From contig NZ_CP127295.1 in the NCBI RefSeq assembly GCF_030285665.1, positions 5,084,001-5,148,000 on the forward strand: a stretch of DNA of 64,000 bases, read 5' to 3'. Under the pieces are notes generated by a model, which worked only from the letters and a program-made list of their open reading frames with translations, had not been told where the DNA came from and ran no database searches. The position numbers were made by a program, and so were the translations under genes. Position 1 is the stretch's first letter; the number at the start of each line of letters is the position of its first letter. Below, piece by piece: positions 54,933 to 63,521 of the stretch. The DNA comes from Amycolatopsis mongoliensis. GTDB lineage: Bacteria > Actinomycetota > Actinomycetes > Mycobacteriales > Pseudonocardiaceae.

Positions 54933-55302
54933 CCGCGATCCCGACCGTCCGGTCCGCCGGGCCGCGCAGCTTCGAGAAGAACATCGTGACCCGCCCGACG
55001 ATGCCGTACTTGCGGGCGATCGCCTTCCGGACGCGTTCGGTCTCCGCCAGGTCCAGCAGCCGGGCCTGTCCGCTCACCACGGCGCCGTGCGTCTTCTGCC
55101 CGCGCAGGTCGCACGCCTGGACCTCGACCCGGCCGCCGTTGCGGATGCGCTTGACCTTCCCGGCCTTGCGCTCCGACCAGAACACGAGTTCGCCGGCGTC
55201 GCCGGCCACCCAGATCGGGGTCGGCACGGCCCGGCCGTCCTTGCGGAACGTGGTCAGGACGACGTAGCGCTCGGCCGCGAGCCGGTCCGTTTCGGATGCC
55301 AT
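54916..55302 (-). CDS. PPOX-class F420-dependent oxidoreductase/pyridoxamine-oxidase-like protein
   Basis: A 128-residue split-barrel protein. The typical sequence VVLTTFRKDGRAVPTPIWVAGDAGELVFWS and KRIRNGGRVEVQACDLRG fits the actinobacterial PPOX-class family that uses F420 (or flavin). Substrate unknown. It converges with the GNAT gene. Confidence 0.85.
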   Translation of the reverse strand: MASETDRLAAERYVVLTTFRKDGRAVPTPIWVAGDAGELVFWSERKAGKVKRIRNGGRVEVQACDLRGQKTHGAVVSGQARLLDLAETERVRKAIARKYGIVGRVTMFFSKLRGPADRTVGIAVKLDG

Positions 55303-55315
55303 GGCACCACGGTAG

Positions 55316-55459
55316 TCACGGCGTCCGGCGCCGCGGCGTCGCCGCGCCGAGCACCAGCAGCGCGCAGCACGCCGCGAGCGCCACCCGGACGACGGCGATC
55401 GAGCAGAACGCCGGTGCGCAGCCGAAGAGCAGGCCGAGCCGGCCGAGGGGGAGCGTCAT
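55316..55459 (-). CDS. Possible 47-residue membrane peptide
   Basis: A short frame MTLPLGRLGLLFGCAPAF... with one hydrophobic segment, on the minus strand in the 312-bp gap between the PPOX gene and the next membrane protein. Coding support is weak; nothing else is visible in the gap except the promoter region of the plus-strand gene. Confidence 0.3.
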   Translation of the reverse strand: MTLPLGRLGLLFGCAPAFCSIAVVRVALAACCALLVLGAATPRRRTP

Positions 55460-55614
55460 CAGGCCACCGCGCCGGCTCCGCAGCCCGGTGCCCGCCGGGA
55501 AAAACGCATAGCCCGTTCGCTGCACGAACCCCACACGACCGGCGGAAGCGTCTCGGCGCCAGTGTCTGAAACGCTTTGCGGACTGGGGTTTTCCCTGACC
55601 TGAAGGGAATGGCG

Positions 55615-56562
55615 ATGGCCGTCACGCAGCAGGTACCGGTACATCCGCAAGCACAGTTCTTCGGCGCGGGGCCGTATCCCGCGCGCCGCGCCGCGATCGC
55701 TGTCATCGCGATCCTCGCCGGGTTCGCGCTCACCGCGCTGTGGTCCGCGCCGTTCGTCGACTCCGTCATCGGCGACAGCGTCGCGAACGGGCTGCTCGGC
55801 TACGACGCGAAGGCCACCCCGATCAGCGGGGTCCTCGCCGGGACGCTGTTCGCGTTCGTCTCCGGCCTCGCGGGTTCCTTCACCGCCTGCAACATCGCCG
55901 CCTTCGGCGCGGTCGCCCCGCTGGTCGGCGGCCAGGCCGGGGAGAAGCGGCGCTTCGCGACCACGCTCAAGCCGCTGGGCTGGATCGCCGCGGGCATGCT
56001 CACCGTGTCGGTCGTCTACGGCGTGATCGTCGCCCTGGTCGGCACGCGGATGCCGCAGTTCTCCACCGCGACCGCCTCGGGCCTGACCCCGCGCAGCATC
56101 CAGTCCATGATCGCCTTCGGTGTCGTCGGCCTGGTCTTCCTGGTCATGGGCCTGATCGCGCTCGGCATCGTCCCGAACCCCGCCAAGGGATTCGTCGCCC
56201 GTCACCCCGCGGCGCCGCTCGTCCTGATGGGCGCGCTCATCGGCGGGTTCCTCATCGGACGGCCCTACCCGCTGTTCCGGATCATGTTCCGCAGCGCCGC
56301 CGAGCAGCACGACGTCTTCTACGGCGCCGCCGCGTTCGCGCTGCAGTCGCTCGGCAACATCGTGCTCATGGGCGTGCTGTTCCTGCTCCTGACGCACGCC
56401 ACCGGCGGCCGCGTGCAGCGCTGGCTGGCCGCGAAACCCGCCCGGATCGCGACGGTGACCGGCGCGGCGCTGCTCGTCGGCGGCACGTTCACGCTGCTCT
56501 ACTGGGACGTTCGCGTGCTGGGCCGGCTCGGGATCATCTGGTTCCCCACGGTCAGCTGGTAG
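55615..56562 (+). CDS. Polytopic membrane protein, perhaps CcdA/DsbD-like
   Basis: A 315-residue protein with about seven hydrophobic segments. The segment SGLAGSFTACNIAAFGAVAPL has a cysteine in a membrane helix near a Gly/Ala-rich bend, recalling CcdA/DsbD-type disulfide carriers, but a second clear cysteine motif is missing, so the assignment is weak. The second of two close ATGs (55615) is preferred because GAAGGG lies 7 bases upstream. It converges with the next gene by 11 bases. Confidence 0.65.
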   Translation: MAVTQQVPVHPQAQFFGAGPYPARRAAIAVIAILAGFALTALWSAPFVDSVIGDSVANGLLGYDAKATPISGVLAGTLFAFVSGLAGSFTACNIAAFGAVAPLVGGQAGEKRRFATTLKPLGWIAAGMLTVSVVYGVIVALVGTRMPQFSTATASGLTPRSIQSMIAFGVVGLVFLVMGLIALGIVPNPAKGFVARHPAAPLVLMGALIGGFLIGRPYPLFRIMFRSAAEQHDVFYGAAAFALQSLGNIVLMGVLFLLLTHATGGRVQRWLAAKPARIATVTGAALLVGGTFTLLYWDVRVLGRLGIIWFPTVSW

Positions 56563-57532
56563 CGCGGCCGAGCCACCGGTAGTCGGGCGAGGGGTCGAGC
56601 TGGACGCCGTCGGCGACGGCGACCAGCACGGCCTCCGGCGCCGGTCCGGCCACCGTCAGCCAGCGCCCCGACGGCAGCCGGACCGCGACCATCGCCGCTT
56701 CGCCGTTCTTCGGCGTCAGGAAGAACCCCTGGCCACCGCGCACGGTGACCGGGGTGGCGCCGTTCACGCCGGGGGAGCCCGCGCTCGCCGTGACGCGGAC
56801 CGCGGGCACCGACGGGTGCGCGGGATCGGCCGCGGTCAGCTCCGTGCTCGCGTCGTCCGGGCCGGTGCCCCGCACCGCGGCCGACCGTTCGGCCAGTCCC
56901 GCCGGGAGCGCGCCGAAGCGCAGCTCGCCGCGGACGCCGACGGGTTCGGTGGTGACGCCCTCGGCGATCCGCTGGGCGACCGCGCGGGCGTCCGGCACTC
57001 CGCCGACCCGCACGGTGAGCACGTGGGTGTCGTCGGCCAGCCAGGTGAGCAGCGCGTCGCCGCCGGTGTCGCCGGTGACCATGGCGACCCGGCCGTGCAC
57101 CAGGATCTGGTCGTGGACCGACGCGATCCGCAGTGCCGTCCGCGACCACTCGGGGTCGGCGGTCGAGTACGCCGACAGTGCGATCTCGGCCGGACCCGCG
57201 AACCACCGCCGGACCTGCGGCGCGGTGCCCGGGCCGCCCTCGCGGTACTGCTCGGTGAAGCCGTCGGGCAGCCGTCCCGGGCTGTAGCCGAGCACCGGGC
57301 GGCTCGCGGCCGGGGCCGGGTCGGACTTCGTGAACGCCTGCGTGCCGGCGATGACCCCCGCCACCACCACGACCACGGCGGCGGCCACCAGCGCGAGCCG
57401 TGCGCCCGGCCGGTGCTTGCGGCCGGCCCGGGCGAGTGCGTCCCGGACCGCCTCGCCGTCCGGGGCGCGGGCGGCGAGGCGGTCGAGGCTCTCCCGGATC
57501 AGCGTCTCGGTCTCGTGCTCGCTGCGGGTCAT
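56552..57532 (-). CDS. Membrane-anchored partner of the ECF sigma factor (putative anti-sigma factor)
   Basis: A 326-residue protein. A short cytosolic part (HETETLIRESLDRLAARAPDGEAV) precedes one membrane segment (about 45-65). A large extracytoplasmic domain with repeats such as GRLPDGFTEQYREGG and LPSGRWLTVAG follows. Its ATG overlaps the stop of the sigma factor gene by four bases, so it is a likely regulator of that sigma factor; no ZAS zinc motif is visible, so it would be a non-classical anti-sigma. Confidence 0.75.
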   Translation of the reverse strand: MTRSEHETETLIRESLDRLAARAPDGEAVRDALARAGRKHRPGARLALVAAAVVVVVAGVIAGTQAFTKSDPAPAASRPVLGYSPGRLPDGFTEQYREGGPGTAPQVRRWFAGPAEIALSAYSTADPEWSRTALRIASVHDQILVHGRVAMVTGDTGGDALLTWLADDTHVLTVRVGGVPDARAVAQRIAEGVTTEPVGVRGELRFGALPAGLAERSAAVRGTGPDDASTELTAADPAHPSVPAVRVTASAGSPGVNGATPVTVRGGQGFFLTPKNGEAAMVAVRLPSGRWLTVAGPAPEAVLVAVADGVQLDPSPDYRWLGRATS

Positions 57533-58026
57533 TCGGGGGCTCCGGTGGTGAGGACTTCGGGGTGCGGGGCGGTCCGCAGGGTGGCGAGGGCGCGGGAGAT
57601 CTGGCTGCGCACGGTGGAGGTGCCGCAGCGCAGGACGGCGGCGATTTCGGCGTCCGAGTAGCTCTCGTAGTAGCGCAGGACGATCGCCGCGCGCTGCTTG
57701 CGGGGCAGCGTCTCCAGGAGGCCGAGCATGGCGTCCCGCTCGTCGTAGGCGGCCGACGGGTCGGCGGACGGCGGGCCGAGCGCGTCGAGGACGTCGTGGC
57801 TGCTCGGCACCATCCGCCGCACCGCCCGGCGGCGCCACGACAGGTACTCGTTGGTGATCATCCGCCGGACGTAGGCCGGCGCGGCGTCGATGCCGTCCCA
57901 GCGCTGCTGGGCGCGCAGCAGCACGTCCTGGACGATGTCCTGCGCCAGGTGCGGGTCGCTCGTCAGGACGGTGGCGTAGCGCAGCAGCCCGTCCAGCCGC
58001 TCCGCCACGAACTCTTCAAAGCGCAC
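57529..58026 (-). CDS. ECF RNA polymerase sigma factor (SigE family)
   Basis: A 165-residue sigma-70 family factor with region 2 (LLRYATVLTSDPHLAQDIVQDVLLRAQQRW) and region 4 (LPRKQRAAIVLRYYESYSDAEIAAVLRCGTSTVRSQISRAL). This pattern fits the SigE-type ECF family of actinomycetes. The GTG at 58026 is chosen as GAAGGGA precedes it by six bases. The membrane partner overlaps downstream. The regulon is not known; the unusual membrane protein divergent from it is one candidate target. Confidence 0.9.
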   Translation of the reverse strand: MRFEEFVAERLDGLLRYATVLTSDPHLAQDIVQDVLLRAQQRWDGIDAAPAYVRRMITNEYLSWRRRAVRRMVPSSHDVLDALGPPSADPSAAYDERDAMLGLLETLPRKQRAAIVLRYYESYSDAEIAAVLRCGTSTVRSQISRALATLRTAPHPEVLTTGAPE

Positions 58027-58330
58027 ACGCGTCCCTTCCGTCACCTCTTGGACGTGTGAGCGGGCCGGGGTGATGCACGCGGGTGCGAAGTTTTCTCGGG
58101 CGAGTTCACCTGTTCGGCCCAGCTCGCCGTGGTCGCGGTCACAGTTCGCGTTCTTCGAGGGGGCTTGGCGGATTTCGCGCCGTCGGCGTTCACCGGCTCG
58201 GGTGATCATCGGCTTCGGTGCGTTCCCGGCCTTCCCGGGTGACCCGGCCGCCTCGGGGCCGCCCGGGAAAACCTGTCGGTGCCCCGTGCTTTCCTGGATC
58301 CGGGAGGAAAAGGCGGGGAAGGAGGGGGCG
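58027..58330. other. Divergent regulatory region between sigma factor and 543-residue protein genes
   Basis: About 300 bases of non-coding DNA containing G/C-rich hairpins (around 58231-58275) and the ribosome site for 58331. No gene is evident. No clear ECF-type promoter could be defined by eye. Confidence 0.4.
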
Positions 58331-59962
58331 ATGACGAAGGGGAAGCTGACGACGGGCCTCGCCGTCGTGGCGGTGCTCGTGGCCGCCTTCGTGATCGGGC
58401 CGTTCGCGGTGTTCACCGGGGCGGTCTGGGGGCTGGTGGCGTTCTGCCGCGAGTACGCGCGGCGGTGCGCGGCCGAGGACGTGCGCGGTGGTCCGGGGCT
58501 GCGGTACCACCTGGCCGCGTTCGGGGTGCTCTACCTCGTGCCGGTGGGCGTGGCCGCGACGTCGTACTTGATGCTTTCGGCGTACCTGCAGTGGTTCGCG
58601 GACACGTCGAGCACCGGCTGGCTGATTTCCCTGCAGCGGTTCTTCGAGGCGGTCTCGCAGTACTTTTCCGGGCACCTGAAGCTTTCGGAGTTCTCGGTGT
58701 TCGCCGCGCTGATCGGTGTCTACCTGCTGACCTGCCTGCTGCTCGCCCGCGGCGACGGGGGCCGGCGGACGCGCGTCGCGGCCGGCCTCGGCCGGACCGC
58801 CGACCTCTACACGAAGTACAGCGGCCCCGCGGCCGCCGGGCTCGCGACGCTGGCGTCGCTGTCGTTGTTCGGCATGCAGCTCGGCGTGCCGGCCACCGAC
58901 CTCCAGGTGAAGTTCAAGGTCGCCCAGCAGGGCTACGCCGACGTGACCCGGAAGATCGAGGCGGGCCTGGCCCAGCGGGTGGCCGGGCAGCTGTACGGCA
59001 AGGTCGAAGCGGCGTTCCCGCAGGCGTACCGGGACGCGCTGGCCGGTCGCCGCACGGAGCTGGCGGGCCTGGTCGACGGGGCGCGGACCAGTGCCGCGGC
59101 CGCCAAGTCGGGCTACGACGTCAGCCTGCCGGCGGTGGACGACGCCGTCCGCGCCGAGGCGGTGGCCGAGGCGAAGGTCGACGCGCTCGAGCCCGAGCTG
59201 CGGGTCGGCGAGGCTCGGCCGCGGGACGCACCGCCCGGGATCACGCCCGAGCAGGTGGCGGCCGCGCGGGCGGTCGTCGACGCGCGGCCCGCCGAGCCGG
59301 GCATCGACCTCGTCGCGGACAGCCGGAAGAAGGTGAGCCTGCAGGTCGAAAAGGTGGCGAGCGAACGGATCGTGGCGCTCACGAAGCCGGTGACGGACGC
59401 GGTCCCGATCCTGGAACCGCTGGTGCAGGCGTTCGCCGAGGCGGCCGACAAGACGCTGCAGGACCGGCTCGGCCGGGCGTACGACCGGCTGGCCGACATC
59501 GCGCTGCGGGCCCCCCGCGACTTCGGTGCGGCGGTCGACCGCGAGGCGGCGGCGCTCGTCGACCACACCGACGTGACCCGGCCGGTGGCGGCCGCGACAC
59601 CGCGGGCGGAGGAGGTGACGAGGGCGTTCCAGGCGACGGTGTCGGCGCTGCGGGCGGCGCCGGGGCAGCTCGACCGGAAGGTGACGGAGGTGATCGAGGC
59701 CCGCACGCCGCCCCCGTCGCTCGACCCGTCGGGCCGGTTGCGGCTGACGTTCCCGGAGCTGGAGCCGCTGCGCCTGCCGATGCCACCCCTGGACTACTAC
59801 CGGCTGCCGTCGTACCCGTACTCCTCCGACCTCGGGCGGTACGGCTACGGAACGCCCCGCTACACCCCGCCGGACACCTTCCGCGTGCCCCCGGAGATCG
59901 CACGGATCCCGCGGATCGCGCCACCGCCGAGGGTGAGCATGCCGCGGATCTTCGTCTGGTGA
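58331..59962 (+). CDS. Large membrane protein with long helical domain and Pro/Tyr-rich tail, unrecognised
   Basis: A 543-residue protein. About four membrane segments lie in the first 185 residues. Residues 190-465 are a long alanine-, arginine- and glutamate-rich helical/coiled-coil region (DVTRKIEAGLAQRVAGQLYGKVEAAF...). The last 60 residues are Pro/Tyr/Arg-rich (LPMPPLDYYRLPSYPYSSDLGRYGYGTPRYTPP). The family is not recognised. The ATG at 58331 follows GGAGGG. It is divergent from an ECF sigma factor gene. A hairpin ends the gene. Confidence 0.75.
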   Translation: MTKGKLTTGLAVVAVLVAAFVIGPFAVFTGAVWGLVAFCREYARRCAAEDVRGGPGLRYHLAAFGVLYLVPVGVAATSYLMLSAYLQWFADTSSTGWLISLQRFFEAVSQYFSGHLKLSEFSVFAALIGVYLLTCLLLARGDGGRRTRVAAGLGRTADLYTKYSGPAAAGLATLASLSLFGMQLGVPATDLQVKFKVAQQGYADVTRKIEAGLAQRVAGQLYGKVEAAFPQAYRDALAGRRTELAGLVDGARTSAAAAKSGYDVSLPAVDDAVRAEAVAEAKVDALEPELRVGEARPRDAPPGITPEQVAAARAVVDARPAEPGIDLVADSRKKVSLQVEKVASERIVALTKPVTDAVPILEPLVQAFAEAADKTLQDRLGRAYDRLADIALRAPRDFGAAVDREAAALVDHTDVTRPVAAATPRAEEVTRAFQATVSALRAAPGQLDRKVTEVIEARTPPPSLDPSGRLRLTFPELEPLRLPMPPLDYYRLPSYPYSSDLGRYGYGTPRYTPPDTFRVPPEIARIPRIAPPPRVSMPRIFVW

Positions 59963-59965
59963 CCT

Positions 59966-59989
59966 CGGCCCGGGGCACGCCCCGGGCCG
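59966..59989. terminator. Terminator hairpin after the 543-residue protein gene
   Basis: Perfect 11-bp arms CGGCCCGGGGC/GCCCCGGGCCG with a two-base loop, directly after the stop at 59962 and before the convergent phytase gene. Confidence 0.7.
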
Positions 59990-60049
59990 GTCGTTGCGGC
60001 CGGAAGCCTTCCGTGGCGGCCCCCGCCCGGCTCCTCCGGCGCGCGGCCC

Positions 60050-61210
60050 CTACCGCGGAATGACCTGCTCCAGCGGTACGAAGGCGAACCCCGTGGCCGC
60101 CTGGTCTCCCACCTGCGGGCGGCGCTCGCCGTCGTGGACCACCAGCAGCCCGTGCGGGAACCGCCGGCCCAAGTACGCCGTGCTGATCGCCGACCCGTCC
60201 GAATGCTCCACCGAGTCCGTGCCGCGGCCCGCCACGATCCGCAGGTCCCGCGTCCGGGGGCCGTACACGACGAACCGGGAGTCTCCCTGGCTGGAGGCGA
60301 ACAGCTCGCCGTGCGCCACCGCCAGGCCTTCGGCGTCCGCGGTCAGCCACCGGCCGCCGAAGCCCGGGCCGGCGCCGTCCGGCACGCACTCCTCGGTGAC
60401 GGCGTCCCAGTGCGCCGGGACGCCGTACGAGCGCACCCGGTCGACCAGCTCGGGGCGCCCGAACCCGGCCGGGCTCAGCGGGATCCGCCAGATCCCGACG
60501 TCCTCCTGCGCGGTGTAGAGCGTGCGGCCGTCGAGCACCGAGCCCTCCAGCTGCGGCCGCTCGCCCGGCTCCTCGCACGGCGACCAGGAGGCGCCGTTCG
60601 GCAGCCGGAAGGACGGCGGCAGGTCGATCGTCGCGAGCCGGGCCGTGCCGACGCCGCCCGGCCGGTCGACCAGCCGCAGCAACGCCACCCGCGTCTCGTG
60701 GCGGCGGGTCACCGCCACCCAGCGGATCCCCGTGACCGGGTCGCGGCCCGCCGCCAGGCCGTACGCGGTGCGCTGTTCGTCCACTTCGGACTCCGGGAAC
60801 ACCCGGGCGGCGGCCGGGTCGGTCACGTCCCGCAGCACCCCGGCGCCCGCGGCCGAGCCGCGCGGGTCGATCCGGTACACCCGGATGCGGTCGCGGCCGC
60901 GGTCGCTGACCACCGCCAGGTCGCCCACCACGTCGACGTTGTTGAACCGCCCGCCCGGGCCGGCCGGGACGAGCTGCAGCGTCCGGGCGTCCAGGTCGAA
61001 CGCCGCCAGCCCGCCCTCCTTCAGCGTCCCGAGCACGACGCTGCGCGACGGGTCGTGCGGGTGGACCCAGATCGCGGGGTCGTCGGCGTCGGCGGGCTCG
61101 GCGAACGCCTGCGTCTGCACCACCGGCGCGGGATCGCGAGGCGCGGCGGAGGCGGGAACGGCGGTCAGCAGGGAGACGGCGGCCACGGCCACCGGAAGAA
61201 GTCTGCGCAC
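60050..61210 (-). CDS. Secreted beta-propeller phytase
   Basis: A 386-residue preprotein. Signal peptide VRRLLPVAVAAVSLLTAVPASA precedes DADDPAIWVHPHDPSRSVVLGT and GGLAAFDLD, the hallmark opening of beta-propeller phytases, with further metal-binding motifs (RFNNVDVVGD, YTAQEDVGIWR, ADAEGLAV). It would release phosphate from phytate outside the cell, possibly upon phosphate starvation. GTG 61210 is chosen for its leaderless promoter: TAGTTT lies seven bases upstream. The reading frame is open further upstream into an old TetR fragment. Confidence 0.85.
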   Translation of the reverse strand: MRRLLPVAVAAVSLLTAVPASAAPRDPAPVVQTQAFAEPADADDPAIWVHPHDPSRSVVLGTLKEGGLAAFDLDARTLQLVPAGPGGRFNNVDVVGDLAVVSDRGRDRIRVYRIDPRGSAAGAGVLRDVTDPAAARVFPESEVDEQRTAYGLAAGRDPVTGIRWVAVTRRHETRVALLRLVDRPGGVGTARLATIDLPPSFRLPNGASWSPCEEPGERPQLEGSVLDGRTLYTAQEDVGIWRIPLSPAGFGRPELVDRVRSYGVPAHWDAVTEECVPDGAGPGFGGRWLTADAEGLAVAHGELFASSQGDSRFVVYGPRTRDLRIVAGRGTDSVEHSDGSAISTAYLGRRFPHGLLVVHDGERRPQVGDQAATGFAFVPLEQVIPR

Positions 61211-61217
61211 GCGCGGC

Positions 61218-61223
61218 AAACTA
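61218..61223 (-). promoter_or_regulatory. -10 element (TAGTTT) of the phytase gene, leaderless arrangement
   Basis: On the minus strand TAGTTT lies 7 bases before the GTG 61210; no ribosome site. Confidence 0.45.
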
Positions 61224-61249
61224 GACGAATCGGGTGGCCAGGACGTGAA

Positions 61250-61450
61250 CATGCCGTGATGAGCAACTCCCGGCTTCCGGCTTACGGCGGGCGCCGGGAA
61301 CGCCCGCACCAGCCGTTCGCCGAGCCCCGAGCGCGGACCGTCGCACCCCAGCTCGGCGAACCGGTGCCGCGCCGCGTCGAGGATCTTCCCGCGCGCCCCG
61401 CCCGTGCCATTGCCCGAGCTGGGAACGCCCTTGACTACGCTGGTGGCCAT
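61250..61450 (-). pseudogene. Fragment of a TetR-family regulator antisense to the hisF start
   Basis: On the minus strand, starting at an ATG (61448-61450) inside the hisF start region, the sequence MATSVVKGV...[21 protein letters not shown] is a typical TetR N-terminal helix. After that the expected HTH sequence is lost and the frame runs on without similarity toward the phytase. It is a truncated remnant, in divergent orientation to hisF; intact relatives would extend about 180 residues. Confidence 0.6.
61436..61441 (+). promoter_or_regulatory. -10 element (TACGCT) of hisF, leaderless arrangement
   Basis: TACGCT lies 7 bases before the ATG at 61449, overlapping a TTGACT. No ribosome site. 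Confidence 0.5.
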
Positions 61451-62222
61451 GTCTGTCGCGGTGCGGGTGATCCCCTGTCTCGACGTCGACGCGGGCCGGG
61501 TCGTCAAGGGCGTCAACTTCGCCGGCCTCCGCGACGCCGGCGACCCCGTCGAGCTGGCCCGGCGCTACGACGCCGAGGGAGCCGACGAACTGACGTTCCT
61601 CGACGTCACGGCGTCCTCCGGGGACCGCGAGACCACCTACGACGTGGTCCGCCGCACCGCCGAGCAGGTGTTCATCCCGCTCACCGTCGGGGGCGGTGTC
61701 CGCAGCAACGAAGACGTCAACCGGCTGCTGCGCACCGGCGCGGACAAGGTGAGCATCAACACCGCCGCGATCGCCCGTCCGGAGTTCCTCCACGAGGCCT
61801 CCCGCCGGTTCGGTGCCCAGTGCATCGTCCTGTCGGTCGACGCTCGCCGCGTCCCCGGGGGCGGCGAGCCGACCGCGTCCGGCTTCGAGGTCACCACGCA
61901 CGGCGGCCGCCGCGGCACCGGCATCGACGCCGTCGAGTGGGCCGCGCGCGGCGAGGAGCTGGGCGTCGGCGAGATCCTGCTGAACTCGATGGACGCCGAC
62001 GGCACCAAGAACGGCTTCGACCTCGAGCTCATCGAGCTGGTCCGCAAGGCCGTGCGCGTCCCGGTGATCGCGAGCGGGGGAGCGGGGGCGGTCGAGCACT
62101 TCCTGCCCGCGGTCCGCGCCGGCGCGGACGCGGTCCTGGCGGCCAGCGTGTTCCACTTCGGACAGCTGAAGATCGGCGACGTCAAGGACGCGCTGCGCGA
62201 AGGCGGGGTCGAGGTCCGATGA
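61449..62222 (+). CDS. hisF: Imidazole glycerol phosphate synthase, cyclase subunit
   Basis: A 257-residue barrel enzyme that joins ammonia from HisH with PRFAR. Motifs [40 protein letters not shown] and the phosphate loop [13 protein letters not shown] are diagnostic; the catalytic Asp residues in CLDVD and [10 protein letters not shown] are present. The ATG at 61449 overlaps an old TetR fragment on the other strand. It leads hisF-(membrane protein)-hisI-DUF1304, all overlapping. Confidence 0.96.
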   Translation: MSVAVRVIPCLDVDAGRVVKGVNFAGLRDAGDPVELARRYDAEGADELTFLDVTASSGDRETTYDVVRRTAEQVFIPLTVGGGVRSNEDVNRLLRTGADKVSINTAAIARPEFLHEASRRFGAQCIVLSVDARRVPGGGEPTASGFEVTTHGGRRGTGIDAVEWAARGEELGVGEILLNSMDADGTKNGFDLELIELVRKAVRVPVIASGGAGAVEHFLPAVRAGADAVLAASVFHFGQLKIGDVKDALREGGVEVR

Positions 62223-62596
62223 AGTCCTGGCAGGCACCCGTCGAGGTCAAGGTCGTCGCCGCCCTGCTGATCGGCCTGCCGGTCGCGTGGGCGCTGCTCG
62301 ACCTGATCCCGGTGCTGAGCGCCGGGTCGAGCCTGGAGATCTACCGGATGCCCGCGCTCGCGCTGATCCTCGGCGGCGTCGTGACGACCGGTCTCGTGCT
62401 CAAGATGGGCAGTGCCCGCATCGGCGGGCTCGTCGTCACCGTGGTGTTCGCCCTGCTGCACGCGTTCCTGCTGCTCGGCGCCGCGCTGTGGTGGAACAAG
62501 CTGTTCTCCGGCCTGTCCTTCGCCGGGTACGGCTACGCGTTCGTCCTGTTCAACTCGATGCCGGTGAAGCGGCACACCCTGGGAGTACGGGCATGA
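62219..62596 (+). CDS. Small membrane protein between hisF and hisI
   Basis: A 125-residue protein with about four hydrophobic segments ([60 protein letters not shown], and a last near [11 protein letters not shown]). It overlaps hisF and hisI by four bases. Unrecognised; conserved location in the histidine operon is the only clue. Confidence 0.7.
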   Translation: MKSWQAPVEVKVVAALLIGLPVAWALLDLIPVLSAGSSLEIYRMPALALILGGVVTTGLVLKMGSARIGGLVVTVVFALLHAFLLLGAALWWNKLFSGLSFAGYGYAFVLFNSMPVKRHTLGVRA

Positions 62597-62955
62597 CCCT
62601 GGACACGGCCGTCTCGGCGCGCCTCAAGCGCAACGCCGACGGCCTGATCGCCGCGGTCGTCGTCGAACACGCCACTTCGGACGTGCTGATGATGGCCTGG
62701 ATGAACGACGACGCGCTCGCCGCCACCCTCGCCACCCGCCGCGGCACGTACTGGTCGCGCAGCCGCCGGAAGCTGTGGGTCAAGGGCGAGACGTCCGGGC
62801 ACTACCAGCACGTCCGCGAGGTGCGGATCGACTGCGATGGCGATACGGTCCTGCTGCGCGTCGACCAGACCGGCCCCGCCTGTCACACCGGCACGCACAC
62901 CTGTTTCGACACCGAGGAGCGCCTGCTCCTGGCCGACGAGAAAGAGCACGCGTGA
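62593..62955 (+). CDS. hisI: Phosphoribosyl-AMP cyclohydrolase
   Basis: A 120-residue enzyme for the third step of histidine synthesis. Features: [28 protein letters not shown], and [26 protein letters not shown] with the metal-binding cysteines. It lacks the HisE domain, so hisE must be elsewhere. Overlaps both neighbours. Confidence 0.95.
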   Translation: MTLDTAVSARLKRNADGLIAAVVVEHATSDVLMMAWMNDDALAATLATRRGTYWSRSRRKLWVKGETSGHYQHVREVRIDCDGDTVLLRVDQTGPACHTGTHTCFDTEERLLLADEKEHA

Positions 62956-63314
62956 CAATCGTCGCCGACGTCCTGGTCGGGCTGGTCGCCCTGATCCACG
63001 TCTACATCGTCGTCCTGGAGATGGTCCTCTGGACGACACCGCGCGCCCGCGCGGCCTTCGGCACCACCGAGGAGTTCGCGAAGGAGAGCGCGCCGCTGGC
63101 CGCGAACCAGGGGCTGTACAACGGTTTCCTGGCGCTCGCGCTCGTGTGGGGCTTGATCGCGAGCGACCCGACGGGCTTCCAGCTCAAGCTGTACGGAATC
63201 GTCTGCGTGATCATCGCGGGCCTCTACGGCGCGGCGACGGCGAACAAGCGGATCCTCTTCGTGCAGGTGCTGCCGGGCACCCTGGCGCTCATCGCGCTCC
63301 TGCTCGCGCGCTGA
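62952..63314 (+). CDS. DUF1304 family membrane protein
   Basis: A 120-residue protein with four membrane segments and the DUF1304 sequence [27 protein letters not shown] and [13 protein letters not shown]. Function unknown. GTG 62952 overlaps the hisI stop by four bases, so it is co-translated. Confidence 0.85.
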   Translation: MTIVADVLVGLVALIHVYIVVLEMVLWTTPRARAAFGTTEEFAKESAPLAANQGLYNGFLALALVWGLIASDPTGFQLKLYGIVCVIIAGLYGAATANKRILFVQVLPGTLALIALLLAR

Positions 63315-63509
63315 CCCGAAACCCCGGCCTCGGGGACGAAACCCGTCGGTTTCCCGGATGGGCGAACGGCGTCAGCGATATGCGCCGCCCCGCCGTTCCG
63401 TCCCGCATCCGGATGGCTTCGGCCTGCTCACTTGCACGCCGGGCGCGGCCGCCCGGTTGCCTTGGTGCCTTGTGCCCTTTCTCGCAGCATCGCCGCCGTC
63501 CGGCGGTTC
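63315..63509. other. Short intergenic region, nothing recognised
   Basis: About 195 bases with no frame or strong hairpin. Confidence 0.4.
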
Positions 63510-63515
63510 TACGCT
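63510..63515 (+). promoter_or_regulatory. -10 element (TACGCT) of the last gene
   Basis: TACGCT ends six bases before the ATG at 63522; leaderless spacing. Confidence 0.4.
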
Positions 63516-63521
63516 CGGCTG

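Noticed and set aside
60134..62218. Long plus-strand frame across phytase and hisF
   Set aside because: Only its last 125 codons (from 62219) are a real gene; the rest is antisense or out-of-frame to phytase and hisF.
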